64,000 bases of DNA from Lantana camara (Eukaryota; Streptophyta; Magnoliopsida; Lamiales; Verbenaceae), in contig CM074857.1 of NCBI GenBank assembly GCA_037501455.1, positions 32,446,001 through 32,510,000 of the forward strand, read 5' to 3'. Made by a program: the position numbers and the translations under genes. The notes under the pieces were generated by a model. That model did not search any database and had not been told where the DNA came from. It saw only the letters and a list, made by a program, of their open reading frames with translations. Below are positions 1 to 8,677 of the stretch, in pieces; within the stretch, counting starts at the first letter, position 1; each line of letters opens with the position of its first letter.

Positions 1-571
1 TGAACTACAGGCACAACAAAACCTTCAGTACATGTACTAGCATTCATCTTATTATGCCTGAGATACTCTTCCTCAACAAAAGTGAAACAACTGCACTGAT
101 CCTCCACCCAAGATCTCGACAGAGTATTCATCGTCGCAGCCCCCCTGCTACTCCATGGTTTCCTGATCAATTATAGGCGAAGAAATCACAGCCCATCGCC
201 AGAAACCTGTTCTTCCTGGGGGATATGCTGAAATTACCGCTGTCAAGCAGAGTGAAAAGAAAAGAACGGCTCTCCCCTGATGCGTTGAAGGTGAAAATGG
301 GTACGCTGAGATTAACGTGGTCGGAGAGAGAGATGATGTTGACCTCCCATTGTAGCCAATTCAGTGCAGCTGAACTTCTTCCTTCAATGCAGGATACCCG
401 GAGTCTTTCTTCCAGAAAGCAGCCGGAGCTCAGCCCAAAAGGGTAGGGTATTTCCATATCACCGCAACTCCGCCGGAAACTAATTTCCATGGAAGACTCG
501 ATTTTTCGCCATTGAAGCATCAATTGGAAGCTGAATAGGAGAAATACAAGCTGGATTTTTGAAGTCTGCAT
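1..571 (-). pseudogene. Wall-associated-kinase-like ectodomain, disrupted, runs off window start
   Basis: Reading leftwards from an ATG at 571, the first 134 codons give a hydrophobic signal-peptide-like start (about residues 5-21), then a Cys followed by the IPYPFG motif, further Cys residues, three N-glycosylation sequons (NLS, NAS, NFS) and the GCD motif. This is the pattern of the galacturonan-binding (GUB_WAK) domain of wall-associated and LRK10L-type receptor kinases, which sit in the plasma membrane facing the wall. A TGA follows directly after GCDFFAYN. Beyond it, another frame stays open from about 160 to position 1 and resembles the later part of the same ectodomain (paired Cys, then FVEEEYL and VVPVV). 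The expected residues between the two parts are missing, and no GT donor lies near the stop. I infer a frameshifted, internally deleted copy. An unusual intron or a sequence error cannot be excluded. The kinase domain, if any, lies outside the window. Confidence 0.6.
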
Positions 572-1106
572 GGGAGTTGTGATTCTGGGTTCTCTCCGTT
601 CGACTGAATTCGTTGGATTGACGTAATGGGTTTCCTAAAGATGATTAATTTCATGATCACGAGCAGGAGCAGCTTTGATCTTTGATCTTCGTCGTCATTT
701 TCAGACAACCTCGGCGAATCAGAATAGTCCTCTAATTTTGAAAGAATCCCAACTAACGAGGGAAATTTGAACAGTGTTAAATGACTTTATGGGTGGATTT
801 AATATCATATTTCATTTCATTATGGTCAAAAGATGGACCATTTTGAATTAGGAAGTGTTAGGTTTATAAAATAGCTTATTTCATGTGAGAGTGATGTAGT
901 TTAACAGTTTCAGTATTAAGTTCGGCAAACAAGAAATATATGAATCCATGTGTAAAACTCCGTGATGCATGAATACGGACATATGATAAAATTTTGTTCT
1001 TAAATTTACCTTGTGAGAATGCCCACCTGATGTTTTATCAAAATTGCTGTCAAATTGCCAAAAAATACTCACCCCCTTAGCTAAAAACACAGAACAACAT
1101 TAACTA
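572..1106. other. Intergenic DNA upstream of the WAK-like fragment
   Basis: This is AT-rich, low-complexity DNA that would contain the 5' flank of the WAK-like fragment. I see no coding pattern, RNA gene or repeat. It was continuous with 2101-2315 before the hAT-type element inserted. Confidence 0.5.
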
Positions 1107-1114
1107 GTCTATAT
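1107..1114. repeat. Left 8-bp target-site duplication of the hAT-type element
   Basis: GTCTATAT stands immediately before the element and is repeated perfectly at 2093-2100. An 8-bp duplication is the usual target-site length of the hAT superfamily. Confidence 0.9.
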
Positions 1115-2092
1115 CAATGTTTTCAAAACCGGACCGGAGGGTGAACCGGTAGGCTTACTGGTCACCGGTTCAACCGGTTCGATCGGTCGAACCACCGGTT
1201 CAACCGGTATGACGTAATAAATAATTAATTATTTTTTTATTATATAAATAATGCATTATAAATTAAATAAATATTATAAATTTTATATTTCTTCATATTT
1301 AGCATAAAAATATTATTTCCTCTGACAAAATCTAAAAAATATACAAAATAATAATTAGATTAATCTTAACATAATAATTAATATCCAATAAAAGTAATAT
1401 ATATATACATATAATATAAATATAACATAACTAAACTAATCCTGAAATATATATTCAGTCAATTGGATCAATAAACCCAGCCCATAAAATTAAGTTTTGG
1501 CCCATTGACTACTTTAACAAATAAAAAAGCTTGCCTATTCATTCATTCAATTAGATGAAAACCCTAGCCGTCTGACAAATCATTCACGTCTCTCCACACA
1601 TATCTGTGCGCCATCCCTCTCCACATATCTCTTTTGCCATTGAAGGTGAAGCTTCAGCATCAACCGCGGCTCTATTTTCTCTCGGTCATTAACAGCAATT
1701 TGCTATTCTTCTATTTCTTCGATTTTTTTTTTCTCTCGGTCATCAACGTCAATTTGTTATTCTTCTATTTCTCTGATTTTCACATTCAGCGTTAATCTCC
1801 CATAATTTGTTTTTTCTCTAATTTTGTTTGAAATTTTTGGTGGTTTGATTTTTGTGATTTATTGAGGTATAAAACAAAAAGAAAAAAAAAGTGAAAAAAT
1901 AATGGCATAAAGTTCGAACCGGCGGTCCGGTCCGGTTACCAGGACCAAAACCGCCGGTTAATCGGCCGGTTTTTCCGGTCCTGGACTGGTCCGGTCACTG
2001 CCGGTTTTACAGGCCCTGCCGGACCGGACACTGCGCCGGTCACCGGTTGAACCGGTCCGACCGGCCGGTCCGGTCCGGTTTTGAAAACATTG
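1115..2092. mobile_element. Non-autonomous hAT-type terminal-inverted-repeat element, 978 bp
   Basis: Both ends begin, reading inwards, with CAATGTTTTCAAAACCGG, and the perfect match continues to about 24 bp. The element is bounded by a perfect 8-bp duplication, GTCTATAT. The inner flanks at about 1127-1210 and 1917-2080 are packed with CCGGT/ACCGG motifs in both orientations, like the clustered subterminal transposase-binding repeats of hAT elements. The centre is AT-rich and encodes nothing recognisable, so mobility would depend on a transposase encoded elsewhere. The intact duplication and inverted repeats suggest a fairly recent insertion. The superfamily call rests on target-duplication length and architecture, since no transposase is present. 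Confidence 0.88.
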
Positions 2093-2100
2093 GTCTATAT
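2093..2100. repeat. Right 8-bp target-site duplication of the hAT-type element
   Basis: GTCTATAT, identical to 1107-1114, directly follows the right inverted repeat. Confidence 0.9.
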
Positions 2101-2315
2101 CCGTCCTATCTCAGCGCCTTCTAAAGATAGCAATTTGATAAGCAAACCCTGGTTCGACATCAGCCGCACTATCAACACCGCTGAACTCAACACCGTAATT
2201 GGTATAGAAAGAGCTGAGGGCTATATCACCAAAAGAGCTCCTGTCTTAATTATTATTAATGTAGTGTTTAAGGAAAATGATTACTCAAGTAAAAAAAGAA
2301 GAATACTTAAACATC
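2101..2315. other. Intergenic DNA without a recognised gene
   Basis: An 80-codon frame is open here but begins inside the hAT element's inverted repeat and resembles no family I know. I treat it as chance and see nothing else. Confidence 0.4.
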
Positions 2316-2887
2316 AAGTATAATACGCTTTTAAATTGACAGCAGGAGAAGTTGCCTTAAACAGCCCGTAAGAAACTTGGAAATTGATGATGAGATTCTT
2401 GTACAAAGTGTCAGATATCATCCGAACACCGATCATATAAGCCTTCAAGGATGTCGTGGACATGGATGCGATCGCCGGTTGCCAGGTGGACACTGCAACA
2501 GTGTTTGCCAGATTTGCCCGGCTCTCTGGGCCTCTCTTGAAGAGGCCAGTCAGAAATCCGATGGATTCCACAAGCATTAGGGGTTGGCATAATTATCTTG
2601 CCTATGGTTTTTTTATGATGATTAACTTATTTTGGCATTTTTGCTCTTGGATGATCAATGGATTATGCATTGTTGTATTTTCACTTGAGGTATTTGAAAG
2701 CTGCAGTCTCGGAGTGGACCAAAAAGCCCAATTTGGAGCCGTATCAGAGTGTTCTGTGTGGTGCGTTGGCAGGGACCATTTCAGCTTCCTTGACGAGGCC
2801 GTTGGATTATGAATCGTTGTATTTTCACTTGGTTATTTGGTTTCATTAATGAGGTGGGATCCTAAAAAAACAAAAAGTATAATACGC
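2316..2887 (+). mobile_element. Segment flanked by a 13-bp direct repeat and ending in an A-rich tract (retroposed-like)
   Basis: The 13-bp sequence AAGTATAATACGC occurs at 2316-2328 and again at 2875-2887. The enclosed 546 bp ends in an A-rich stretch (CTAAAAAAACAAA) directly before the second copy. A 10-20-bp flanking duplication with a 3' A-rich tail is the usual mark of target-primed reverse transcription by LINE machinery, as seen for processed pseudogenes. Inside lie a mitochondrial-carrier fragment (2691-2807) and a 5' part of unknown origin. An intron-like T-rich stretch precedes the carrier fragment, so if this is a retrocopy the template was probably unspliced or chimeric. The reading is inference, and a chance repeat is possible. 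Confidence 0.45.
2691..2807 (+). pseudogene. Mitochondrial-carrier (mitoferrin-like) fragment, second piece
   Basis: The 39 codons starting YLKAAVSEWTKK and ending SASLTRPLD match the part of a mitochondrial-carrier-family protein that runs from an even-numbered helix into the next repeat. The end is the position of the signature PxD, with the usual following V-x-[KR] lost (PLDYES). The CGALAGTISASLT stretch is typical of mitoferrin-like plant members. No carrier sequence continues on either side. The segment is bracketed by an imperfect direct repeat of about 36 bp (2660-2696 and 2804-2839). It joins naturally to the other carrier fragment at 5148-5264 on the opposite strand, which ends in the same KAAVS. 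It cannot encode a transporter. Confidence 0.65.
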
Positions 2888-3155
2888 ATTTTCATATAGC
2901 TAGTTAGATTCGAATCCAATATCAGCAAAAGTTTTTCCACAACGACCTGAAGTCTTGACTCTTAAAGCAGTTTCATCATTTTCCAAAAAGCAACTGTTAA
3001 AGCCTAAAGAGGTGACAAGTTAGGTGCAATATTGTGTTCCTTCTCTGTTCTTTCCTCTTTAGGACGGACTTAATGTCATTTCCAGAAGCATTTCTCTAAC
3101 TTGTTTCTCTCTTTTAGGGCTTCATATCATTTCTTGTAGAGCAAAAAGGAGAGCT
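2888..3155. promoter_or_regulatory. 5' flank of the armadillo gene
   Basis: About 270 bp separate the retroposed-like segment from the ATG of the armadillo gene. The last 120 bp are CT-rich (CTTTCCTCTTT, TTTCTCTCTTTTAGGGC), as is common in plant 5' untranslated leaders. I cannot fix a TATA box or a start site. Confidence 0.3.
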
Positions 3156-4946
3156 ATGTCGAGCAATTATGATAACTGGGAGAGGCTGGTTGCCGCCGTG
3201 CTGGATAGGGAGGAGCTCCGTCGCCTGGCGCTTCTCTCGTCCAGGGACACCAGCTTCAACAGTTCCTCTTCCACCAGTTTCAATATTTCACCTTATCATT
3301 CTCGTTTCACTACTCTACTCGACGGTGTTCCTGGCTCGTTGACAGATCGAATGATAAAGGCCGTGGGGAACGCCACAATCTTCAAGCAACAATGTGTTGA
3401 ACTCAAGGCGAAGACCAAGCAGATCGCCGAGCTGCTCCGACAAGCAGCTTGTGTGGGGAACAGCTTGTACAACCAGCCCATGCGCCGCATCGTATCCGAC
3501 ACGGAGCTCGTCTTGGAGAAGGCACTGAAACTGGTGATGAAGTGCAGCCGTCATGGCGTGAAGCGCGTTTTCAATATCATCCCCGCCGGGGACTTCCAAA
3601 AGGTGACCTTCCTTCTTGAGAATTCCATCAAGGATGTATCATGGCTGATCTCCATCTCTGATTCTGAAGCCAATGCGGAACTGAGATTCGCCCCAATCAC
3701 CATCAATGAGCCAATACTCTGTCTCATATGGGAGCAGATCACCACTTTGTACATGGGGTCTGTGGAGGACCGGTCTAATGCAGCTGCGTCTCTGGCGTCT
3801 TTGGCTTGTCGCAGTGATCAGTATGGGAAATTGATAGTTGAGGAAGGTGGGGTTGGTCCTTTGTTGAAACTGGTGGAGGAAGGGAATTTAGAGGGGCAAG
3901 AGAATGCGATTAGGGCGATTGGATGGCTTGTAAAGAACCCAGAAAATGGGGAGCACATGATTGCCGCCGGTGCACCCCAGGTGTATGTAAAAATGCTCAA
4001 AGAAGGTCCTATGAAGGTGCAAGCGGACGTGGCTTGGGCTGTGTCCGAGCTTGCTAAACATTATCCCAAGTGCCAAAATCTCTTTGCTCAGCATGATATT
4101 GTTGCTGTGCTCGTTGATCATCTAGCCTTTGAAACTGTATACGAAGTGGGTACAAGTCATAATAAAGCATGGGAAAAGAAGTACCCTGTAACTAAAGTGC
4201 ATAAGAAGGAGATGGCTGCTAGAGCCCTATGGCAACTTGCCAAGGGCAACTCTACCATTTGCAGAAGCATCACAGAGTCACGTGCAATACCGTGCTTCAG
4301 TGTCCTCTTGGAGAAACGCGTTGTATACTATTCTTCAATGGTTTTGTTGGAGATCATAGAAATTGCTGAGAAAAATCCTCAACTGAGAAGATCAGCATTC
4401 AGCCCAAATTCTCCCAACTACAAAGCTTTGGTTAGTCAACTTCATAGGGTCCTCGAGATGGTTGATGATCCAGAACTCCTGATTTCCTGTATCAAGATTG
4501 TTGGTCATTTTGCTACAACTTTGGAAGTAACTGAGACAAGTATGATGATAAGCCCTCTTCTTAAGTTGATGCGTCCAAGTGGAAACAAGGTTTCTATGGA
4601 AGCTTGCGTCGTGCTTACCAAGCTGTGCTCGGCCAACTACCCCGCCCAGGATCTTTGTAAGAATATTACAGATGCAGGAGGGATTGACTGCATCCTTGAC
4701 ATGGTGTACTTTGGAGAGGACATCATGCAACCTTATGCTCTGTTCTTGCTTTGCTACATTACCATAAATATACCGGATAGCGAACAAGTTGCTCAAGAAG
4801 AAATACTTAATCTGCTGAAAAGGGCATCAGGACAACCATGTTTGAGCCAAGTTGCAGCACTGGACAAATTGTTACCAGAGGCCATACACAAGTTGGAGAT
4901 ATGCACGGAGCACAAAATCACAAACCATGTCGATATATCCATATAA
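3156..4946 (+). CDS. Armadillo-repeat-only (ARO)-like protein, 596 aa, intronless
   Basis: The protein matches the plant ARMADILLO REPEAT ONLY family throughout. Residues about 70-200 hold the conserved N-terminal helical domain (FKQQCVELKAKTKQIAELLRQ, RVFNIIPAGDFQKV, VSWLISIS, NEPILCLIWEQI). Armadillo repeats follow (SVEDRSNAAASLASLA, GGVGPLLKLVEEG, GPMKVQADVAWAVSELA, MAARALWQLAKGNSTICRSITES, the later PELLISCIKIVGHF and DAGGIDCILDMVYFGE). ARO proteins of Arabidopsis act in polar tip growth through ROP GTPase and actin regulation, and a similar cytoplasmic scaffold role is inferred. Two things differ from ARO1 as I know it. There is an N-terminal extension of about 60 residues, Ser-rich in part. 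The long low-complexity linker between HLAFETV and the next repeats is cut to about 20 residues. The ATG at 3156 is the first in the frame, and a shorter start near residue 66 is possible. No stop or frameshift is seen. Confidence 0.9.
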   Translation: MSSNYDNWERLVAAVLDREELRRLALLSSRDTSFNSSSSTSFNISPYHSRFTTLLDGVPGSLTDRMIKAVGNATIFKQQCVELKAKTKQIAELLRQAACVGNSLYNQPMRRIVSDTELVLEKALKLVMKCSRHGVKRVFNIIPAGDFQKVTFLLENSIKDVSWLISISDSEANAELRFAPITINEPILCLIWEQITTLYMGSVEDRSNAAASLASLACRSDQYGKLIVEEGGVGPLLKLVEEGNLEGQENAIRAIGWLVKNPENGEHMIAAGAPQVYVKMLKEGPMKVQADVAWAVSELAKHYPKCQNLFAQHDIVAVLVDHLAFETVYEVGTSHNKAWEKKYPVTKVHKKEMAARALWQLAKGNSTICRSITESRAIPCFSVLLEKRVVYYSSMVLLEIIEIAEKNPQLRRSAFSPNSPNYKALVSQLHRVLEMVDDPELLISCIKIVGHFATTLEVTETSMMISPLLKLMRPSGNKVSMEACVVLTKLCSANYPAQDLCKNITDAGGIDCILDMVYFGEDIMQPYALFLLCYITINIPDSEQVAQEEILNLLKRASGQPCLSQVAALDKLLPEAIHKLEICTEHKITNHVDISI

Positions 4947-5147
4947 TTGCTATAATTGAAATGAAATAGGCTGTATGTATTAGGATTTGATGAAGATGAT
5001 GAAAACTGCATTATGTCTCTGAATTCTTGGTCCCAAATATTGGCAAGAGAAAGAAGAAAAATAGACAAAACACCATTTCTTTAGCGTGTCAGTGTGATTA
5101 TCCCAAAATGAAATGCAGCACTATACTAGCTCCAAGGAGAAGATAAA
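4947..5147. other. 3' flank of the armadillo gene
   Basis: This is AT-rich DNA after the stop, with short A-rich stretches that could serve as polyadenylation signals (for example around 4957-4968). No separate gene is seen. The carrier pseudogene begins just beyond on the other strand. Confidence 0.35.
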
Positions 5148-5425
5148 GGAGACCGCGGCTTTCGAATACTGAAAGGAAGAGTAATCCAACACAGCGGCTG
5201 GTAAATTCCTAAGAAATGCAGCACTATATCCAGCAGACAACCCCAAAACGCCATCTTTGTCTAAAATTCAGTCTCGATTTGCGAATTTTCCCGAAATCTT
5301 AGCTTGGTGGAGTTTGGGGATTAGGGTTTAAGGTTTGGGGAGTTGGGGAGGAAATTATGGTGTTGAGATGGTTAAACATGGAATTGAAGTTGGTGTTGAA
5401 TGTGGATGTGGGGATGAGTCGCCAT
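5148..5425 (-). pseudogene. Mitochondrial-carrier (mitoferrin-like) pseudogene, 5' piece
   Basis: On the - strand, 5264-5148 reads for 39 codons as carrier protein (LSAGYSAAFLRNLPAAV, then LDYSSFQYSKAAVS), the segment that leads into the transmembrane helix before the second fragment at 2691. Upstream, an ATG at 5425 opens a Pro/Ser/Asn-rich stretch (for example SPNSTKLRFRENSQIETEF) that looks like a plastid transit region but contains stops. The likely parent is a plastid mitoferrin-like iron carrier (MFL1 type). That assignment rests on recognised motifs, not on a search. Much of the mature protein between transit region and fragment is missing, so this is a deleted, stop-containing remnant. 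It lies convergent with the armadillo gene, 200 bp beyond its stop. Confidence 0.6.
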
Positions 5426-5804
5426 TGAAGGACTGGTTTTGTGATTTTGAAGCAGAGTATGGCGTTGGGTTAGACTCCATAGACCGAGAGAATTAGGTCC
5501 CAAGGGACGCCCAAGTTTTTTTTAGGGATATAACCCTCGATTTCTTTTCCCTTTTTCTTTCCCCAATATTTTCTGACGTGGCATCTTTATATACTAATCA
5601 AGTTGCAATTAACTCGTTTTGTAAAAGGAAGAAATTTTAGGGGCCCTTCTGCAAATAAAATAAATTTATAAGTTATAACAAAACAAAAACAAAAGCCCTA
5701 AATCTAACATAATTTCTCCATTTTTCCTTCCTTTCCTCTTCCGCTCTTATCCCGTTCTTCTTCTTCGGCTACATCCCCCAGATCTGTCCCTTTGTTCGCA
5801 TATC
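5426..5804. other. Intergenic DNA, no gene seen
   Basis: The stretch contains T-rich and C/T-rich tracts (for example around 5518-5565 and 5718-5765) and a GCCCTAAAT-type leader-like segment. I see no reading frame with a recognisable product. It forms the left edge of the transposon-like region, but no inverted repeat or target duplication could be found to mark that edge. Confidence 0.35.
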
Positions 5805-6125
5805 ATATCAGCATCACCATCACGTATTTGAAGTTGACCCAAACCACAGGTTTTAGGGCTTGAAGTCGAGCATCTAAGGACTGGGCTTCATGAGCAATGA
5901 ACAACTATTAAGAACATGAACCCCAATCCTTAGAAGCTAACTCCAAGCTCCAAAACGGTGATTTGTTTTCGCGTTCGTCTGCCTCTATTGAAGAAGAAGA
6001 AGAAAGAAGGGGAGAGAGAAAGCGGCTAGGGTTTTGCTTGAAGTAAGGTGTGAGGATGACAAGTGATAATTGGAATATTTATGGAAGAATTAGGTATACA
6101 TGCATTCAATTACATTCAATACTAT
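5805..6125. repeat. Duplicated segment, copy 1 (hairpin-bearing)
   Basis: The segment starting ATATCAGCATCACCATCACG and running to the ACATGCATTCAATT stretch is repeated, with divergence, at 8427-8870. Shared parts include the flank of hairpin 1, the CCAAAACGGTGATTTGTTT stretch, the AAGCGGCTAG...TTTTGCTTGAAG leader and the ATTTATGGAA...ACATGCATT end. Both copies are in the same orientation, and the Myb/SANT-like gene and part of the palindrome field lie between them. Confidence 0.75.
5856..5950. ncRNA. Hairpin 1 (imperfect foldback, MIRNA-like candidate)
   Basis: The 5' arm at 5856-5892 and the 3' arm at 5915-5950 pair over about 36 bp with six or so mismatches and one bulge, around a loop of 22 nt. 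Length and loop size fit a plant microRNA precursor, but also a small foldback repeat. The mature sequence matches no microRNA I know. Strand is undetermined. Confidence 0.4.
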
Positions 6126-6179
6126 TATGACGGTTGGTTGTTGAGGAATAAATAAATAAAGAATGAGATTTAATAAAAA

Positions 6180-6600
6180 AATCGCACAAGCGATTTAATG
6201 AATCGCGCAAGCGATTCTTCATATAGAGCTAGTTTTTTATTTGTTTTAAATATTTATTTGATTTATTTTTTACCCTAAACCCTAAAAATTTGATATAGTT
6301 GAATGCATCTGCAAACTACGAACCGAATAATATTGAATGCATGTAGGCCTAATAAATCGCTCACGCGATTCTTCATCAACATCTCGTCCTTTATTTTATT
6401 TAAATATTATTTATTTATTTACTTTATTTAATCGCCTGAGCGATTAAATGTTAAAAATAAATATTTCTATTTATCTGATTAAATTCTAGTTAGCTGATGA
6501 ATCTAGTGCGCGATTCATCAAATCGCGTGAGCGATTCTGGTTAATCGCTCAGGCGATTCAATGTATCGCTCACGCGATTTTATAAATCGCTCACGCGATT
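6180..6600. repeat. Palindrome field 1: AATCGC-N4-GCGATT units on a 21-bp spacing
   Basis: Units start at 6180 and 6201 (21 bp apart), 6355, 6430, and then as a run at 6500, 6521, 6543, 6564 and 6585 (steps 21, 22, 21, 21). Each is a 16-bp palindrome with conserved outer hexamers and a variable central tetranucleotide, such as GTGA, TCAG or TCAC. Five linker bases separate units. The run 6500-6600 lies just beyond the 3' end of the Myb/SANT-like gene. Confidence 0.85.
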
Positions 6601-6725
6601 CAATGAAGAATAGTAAAACCATTAAAACTGTAAAATACAGCATACTAGATATATAAAAATAGAACAACATTCAGTCTGCTTTCATTACAAAACCAGTAAA
6701 ATACATTACAATCAAACTAAATATT

Positions 6726-7370
6726 TTATGGGGGAGGAGGAAACTGATTAACCTCCTCCGGATCATATTGAGGGATAATGGAATTAACACTCCTCTCAGA
6801 GGACTCAAGGTAAACAACGTCGTAAAAGGACTCGGGGTCTGAGTCCCTATCACTTATGTGGAAAGCGTGGAGGTGCTCCTCTTCGTCCTCCAAAAGGTGT
6901 GTCTGCCGCACTTTGAAGATATACCTTAGGTCGTCGTAATAACGGCATCCAAATACTCTGGCGTCGAAATCCCGCCGAATAACCTATGCAATATTAAACA
7001 TTGAAAAATGAACAAACAAAGATTAAAAAAAATGCCACTGATGAATTCGACTTACCTCAGTGGTATTCGCATCATAATATTCTAGGGGATCAATTTCGGC
7101 ACTAATACGATTAGCAGCCAATTTAACTCCAGGACACGCCAAGAATCTACGGAATTCGTAAAATTTTATCCGCAGTCCTTTCACTGCTGCTACAACATCT
7201 CGTGCCCAGAATCTGGTTTTGAATCGCTGAGTCAAATCAAGCAACACATTAGCTAGCACTGTGTCGAAGACTTCTAGCCGATCGATTTCGTTTTCTCCGG
7301 CATATATCCGAAGACGTTCAACCATGTACGCTTCCACCCATGCCAGAATATTTCTTGGAGGGTTATTCAT
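6726..7370 (-). CDS. Myb/SANT-like DNA-binding domain protein, two exons, 190 aa
   Basis: Exon 1 is 7370-7056 (ATG at 7370, donor GAG|GTAAGT) and exon 2 is 6983-6726 (acceptor TGCATAG|GTT, TAA stop), joined in phase 0. The first about 130 residues fit the transposon-related Myb/SANT-like domain (Myb_DNA-bind_3 type): an N-terminal helix, then KGLRIKFYEFRRFLACPGV, and the closing GCRYYDDLRYIF, which parallels the usual GCPLYDELCEIF. An acidic, Pro-ending tail (LLEDEEEHLHAF to FPPPP) follows. Such proteins often travel with PIF/Harbinger, MULE and CACTA-type elements and bind DNA with or for the transposase. The frame stays open upstream to a Met at 7472, so a longer N-terminus of 34 residues is possible. 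It shares strand and surroundings with the DUF1985/C48 gene, and palindrome arrays lie on both sides. That it binds those palindromes is only a hypothesis. Confidence 0.72.
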
Positions 7371-7670
7371 GACTTTATTTGTCAAGGATTGAGATACGGG
7401 AGAGAGAGAGAGAGAAGCAAGGAGGCTTCTTGCAGGTGATGAAAATTTTGCAGAAATCTGAGCACAGAGCAAACTTGAGGATACTAATAAAGGTGATTGG
7501 GCCTTTAACCAACCAACAGTCGCACCCCTGGTCGCATTGTAAAGGTGACGGTCAAAATTCCAGGAAAGAGTGCAGGCAGCTTTTCATTAAATTCAAGCAT
7601 CTCATCGAGAACATCTGTCAGACGCGGGAAGAAGACAATGGACATCTATGTCCCTTCTTCAAATAAAATA
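7371..7670. other. 5' flank of the Myb/SANT-like gene
   Basis: A GAGA-rich leader (about 7400-7420) precedes the gene on the - strand. A 46-codon - strand frame (7645-7505, starting MSIVFFPRLTDVLDEMLEF) is open but matches nothing I recognise. It could be an upstream exon, a small gene or chance. Confidence 0.3.
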
Positions 7671-8010
7671 AAGGACTAGACGTTGATGAAGAATCGCGTG
7701 AGCGATTAACCAAATCGAGTCCGCGATCCAATGAAAATACAACAAATTATTTATAATATCTAATATTTAGAACAAGAATGAATCGCGCGCGAGATTAATT
7801 AAATCGCTTGCGCGATTAAATAAACAAAATAAATAAATAATATTTAAATAAAATAAAGGACTAGATGTTGATGAAAAATCGCGTGAGCGATTAACCAAAT
7901 CGAGTCCGCGATCCAATGAAAATACAACAAATTATTTATAATATCTAATATTTAGAACAAGAATGAATCGCGCGCGAGATTAATTAATGAATCGCAAGTG
8001 CGATTCATTA
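7671..8010. repeat. 185-bp tandem duplication within the palindrome field
   Basis: The sequence beginning AAGGACTAGA at 7671 is repeated from 7856 with a few substitutions, a 185-bp step. The second copy runs to about 7985. Each copy holds a 21-bp-spaced palindrome pair (7692/7713 and 7877/7898), the ATTTATAATATCTAATATTT stretch and the degenerate unit at 7781 or 7966. Confidence 0.85.
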
Positions 8011-8384
8011 AATCGCTTGCGCGATTAAATAAAGAAAATAAATAATTCTATTTAGCTGAAGAATCCTGTGGGCGATTCATCAAATCAAGTGTGCGATTCA
8101 ATTAAAACATAAATAATTTGATACAGCTGAAGAATTTCGTGCGCGATTAATCAAATCAAGTGAGCGATTAAATTAGGAAAAATTAATATTTCGATTTTTT
8201 TACAGAATCGCGTGTGCGATTGATTAAATCGCGTGAGCGATTAAATAATAAAAATAAATATTTCTATTTATCTGATTAAATTCTAGTTAGCTGATGAATC
8301 TAGTGCGCGATTCATCAAATCAATTGATATATTAAATTAAAAAAATTAATATTTCGAATTTTTTGGAGAATCGCTTGTGTGATT
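7692..8384. repeat. Palindrome field 2: paired AATCGC-N4-GCGATT units, 21-bp spacing
   Basis: Unit starts fall in pairs exactly 21 bp apart: 7692/7713, 7781/7802, 7877/7898, 7990/8011, 8062/8083, 8133/8154, 8206/8227 and 8297/8318, with single units at 7966 and 8369. Left and right halves are variably decayed (AATCAAG, AATCCTG, AATTTCG), but the spacing is kept even where the sequence is not. Between pairs lies AT-rich filler. The segment 8250-8312 nearly repeats 6455-6518. Confidence 0.87.
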
Positions 8385-8470
8385 ATATAATAAAAATAAA
8401 TATTTCGATTTAACTGAATAAATTCTATATCAGCATCACCATCACGTATTTGAAGTTGACCCAGACCACA

Positions 8471-8600
8471 GGAGTGGGACTTGAAGTCGAGCATCTAAGG
8501 ATTGGGCTTATGAAGAGCAATGTACAACTGTTAATACAACAGTAAGGTACTTATTGAGCTTCATGAACCCCAATCCTTAAACGCTAGAACTCCCAGCTCC
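8471..8600. ncRNA. Hairpin 2 (imperfect foldback, MIRNA-like candidate)
   Basis: The arms at 8471-8516 and 8557-8600 pair with several mismatches and small bulges around a 40-nt loop. The best-paired core is TAAGGATTGGG opposite CCCAATCCTTA. It is a paralogue of hairpin 1. Strand and expression are unknown. Confidence 0.38.
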
Positions 8601-8677
8601 AAAACGGTGATTTGTTTACGTCGTCTGCACATCTTTAATGGGCCGTATTTGATTGAAGTAGCGTTTGAGCCAGAACA

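Noticed and set aside
2314..2577. 87-codon - strand and 118-codon + strand frames before the carrier fragment
   Set aside because: They overlap each other, neither resembles a known family, and both lie in the retroposed-like segment.
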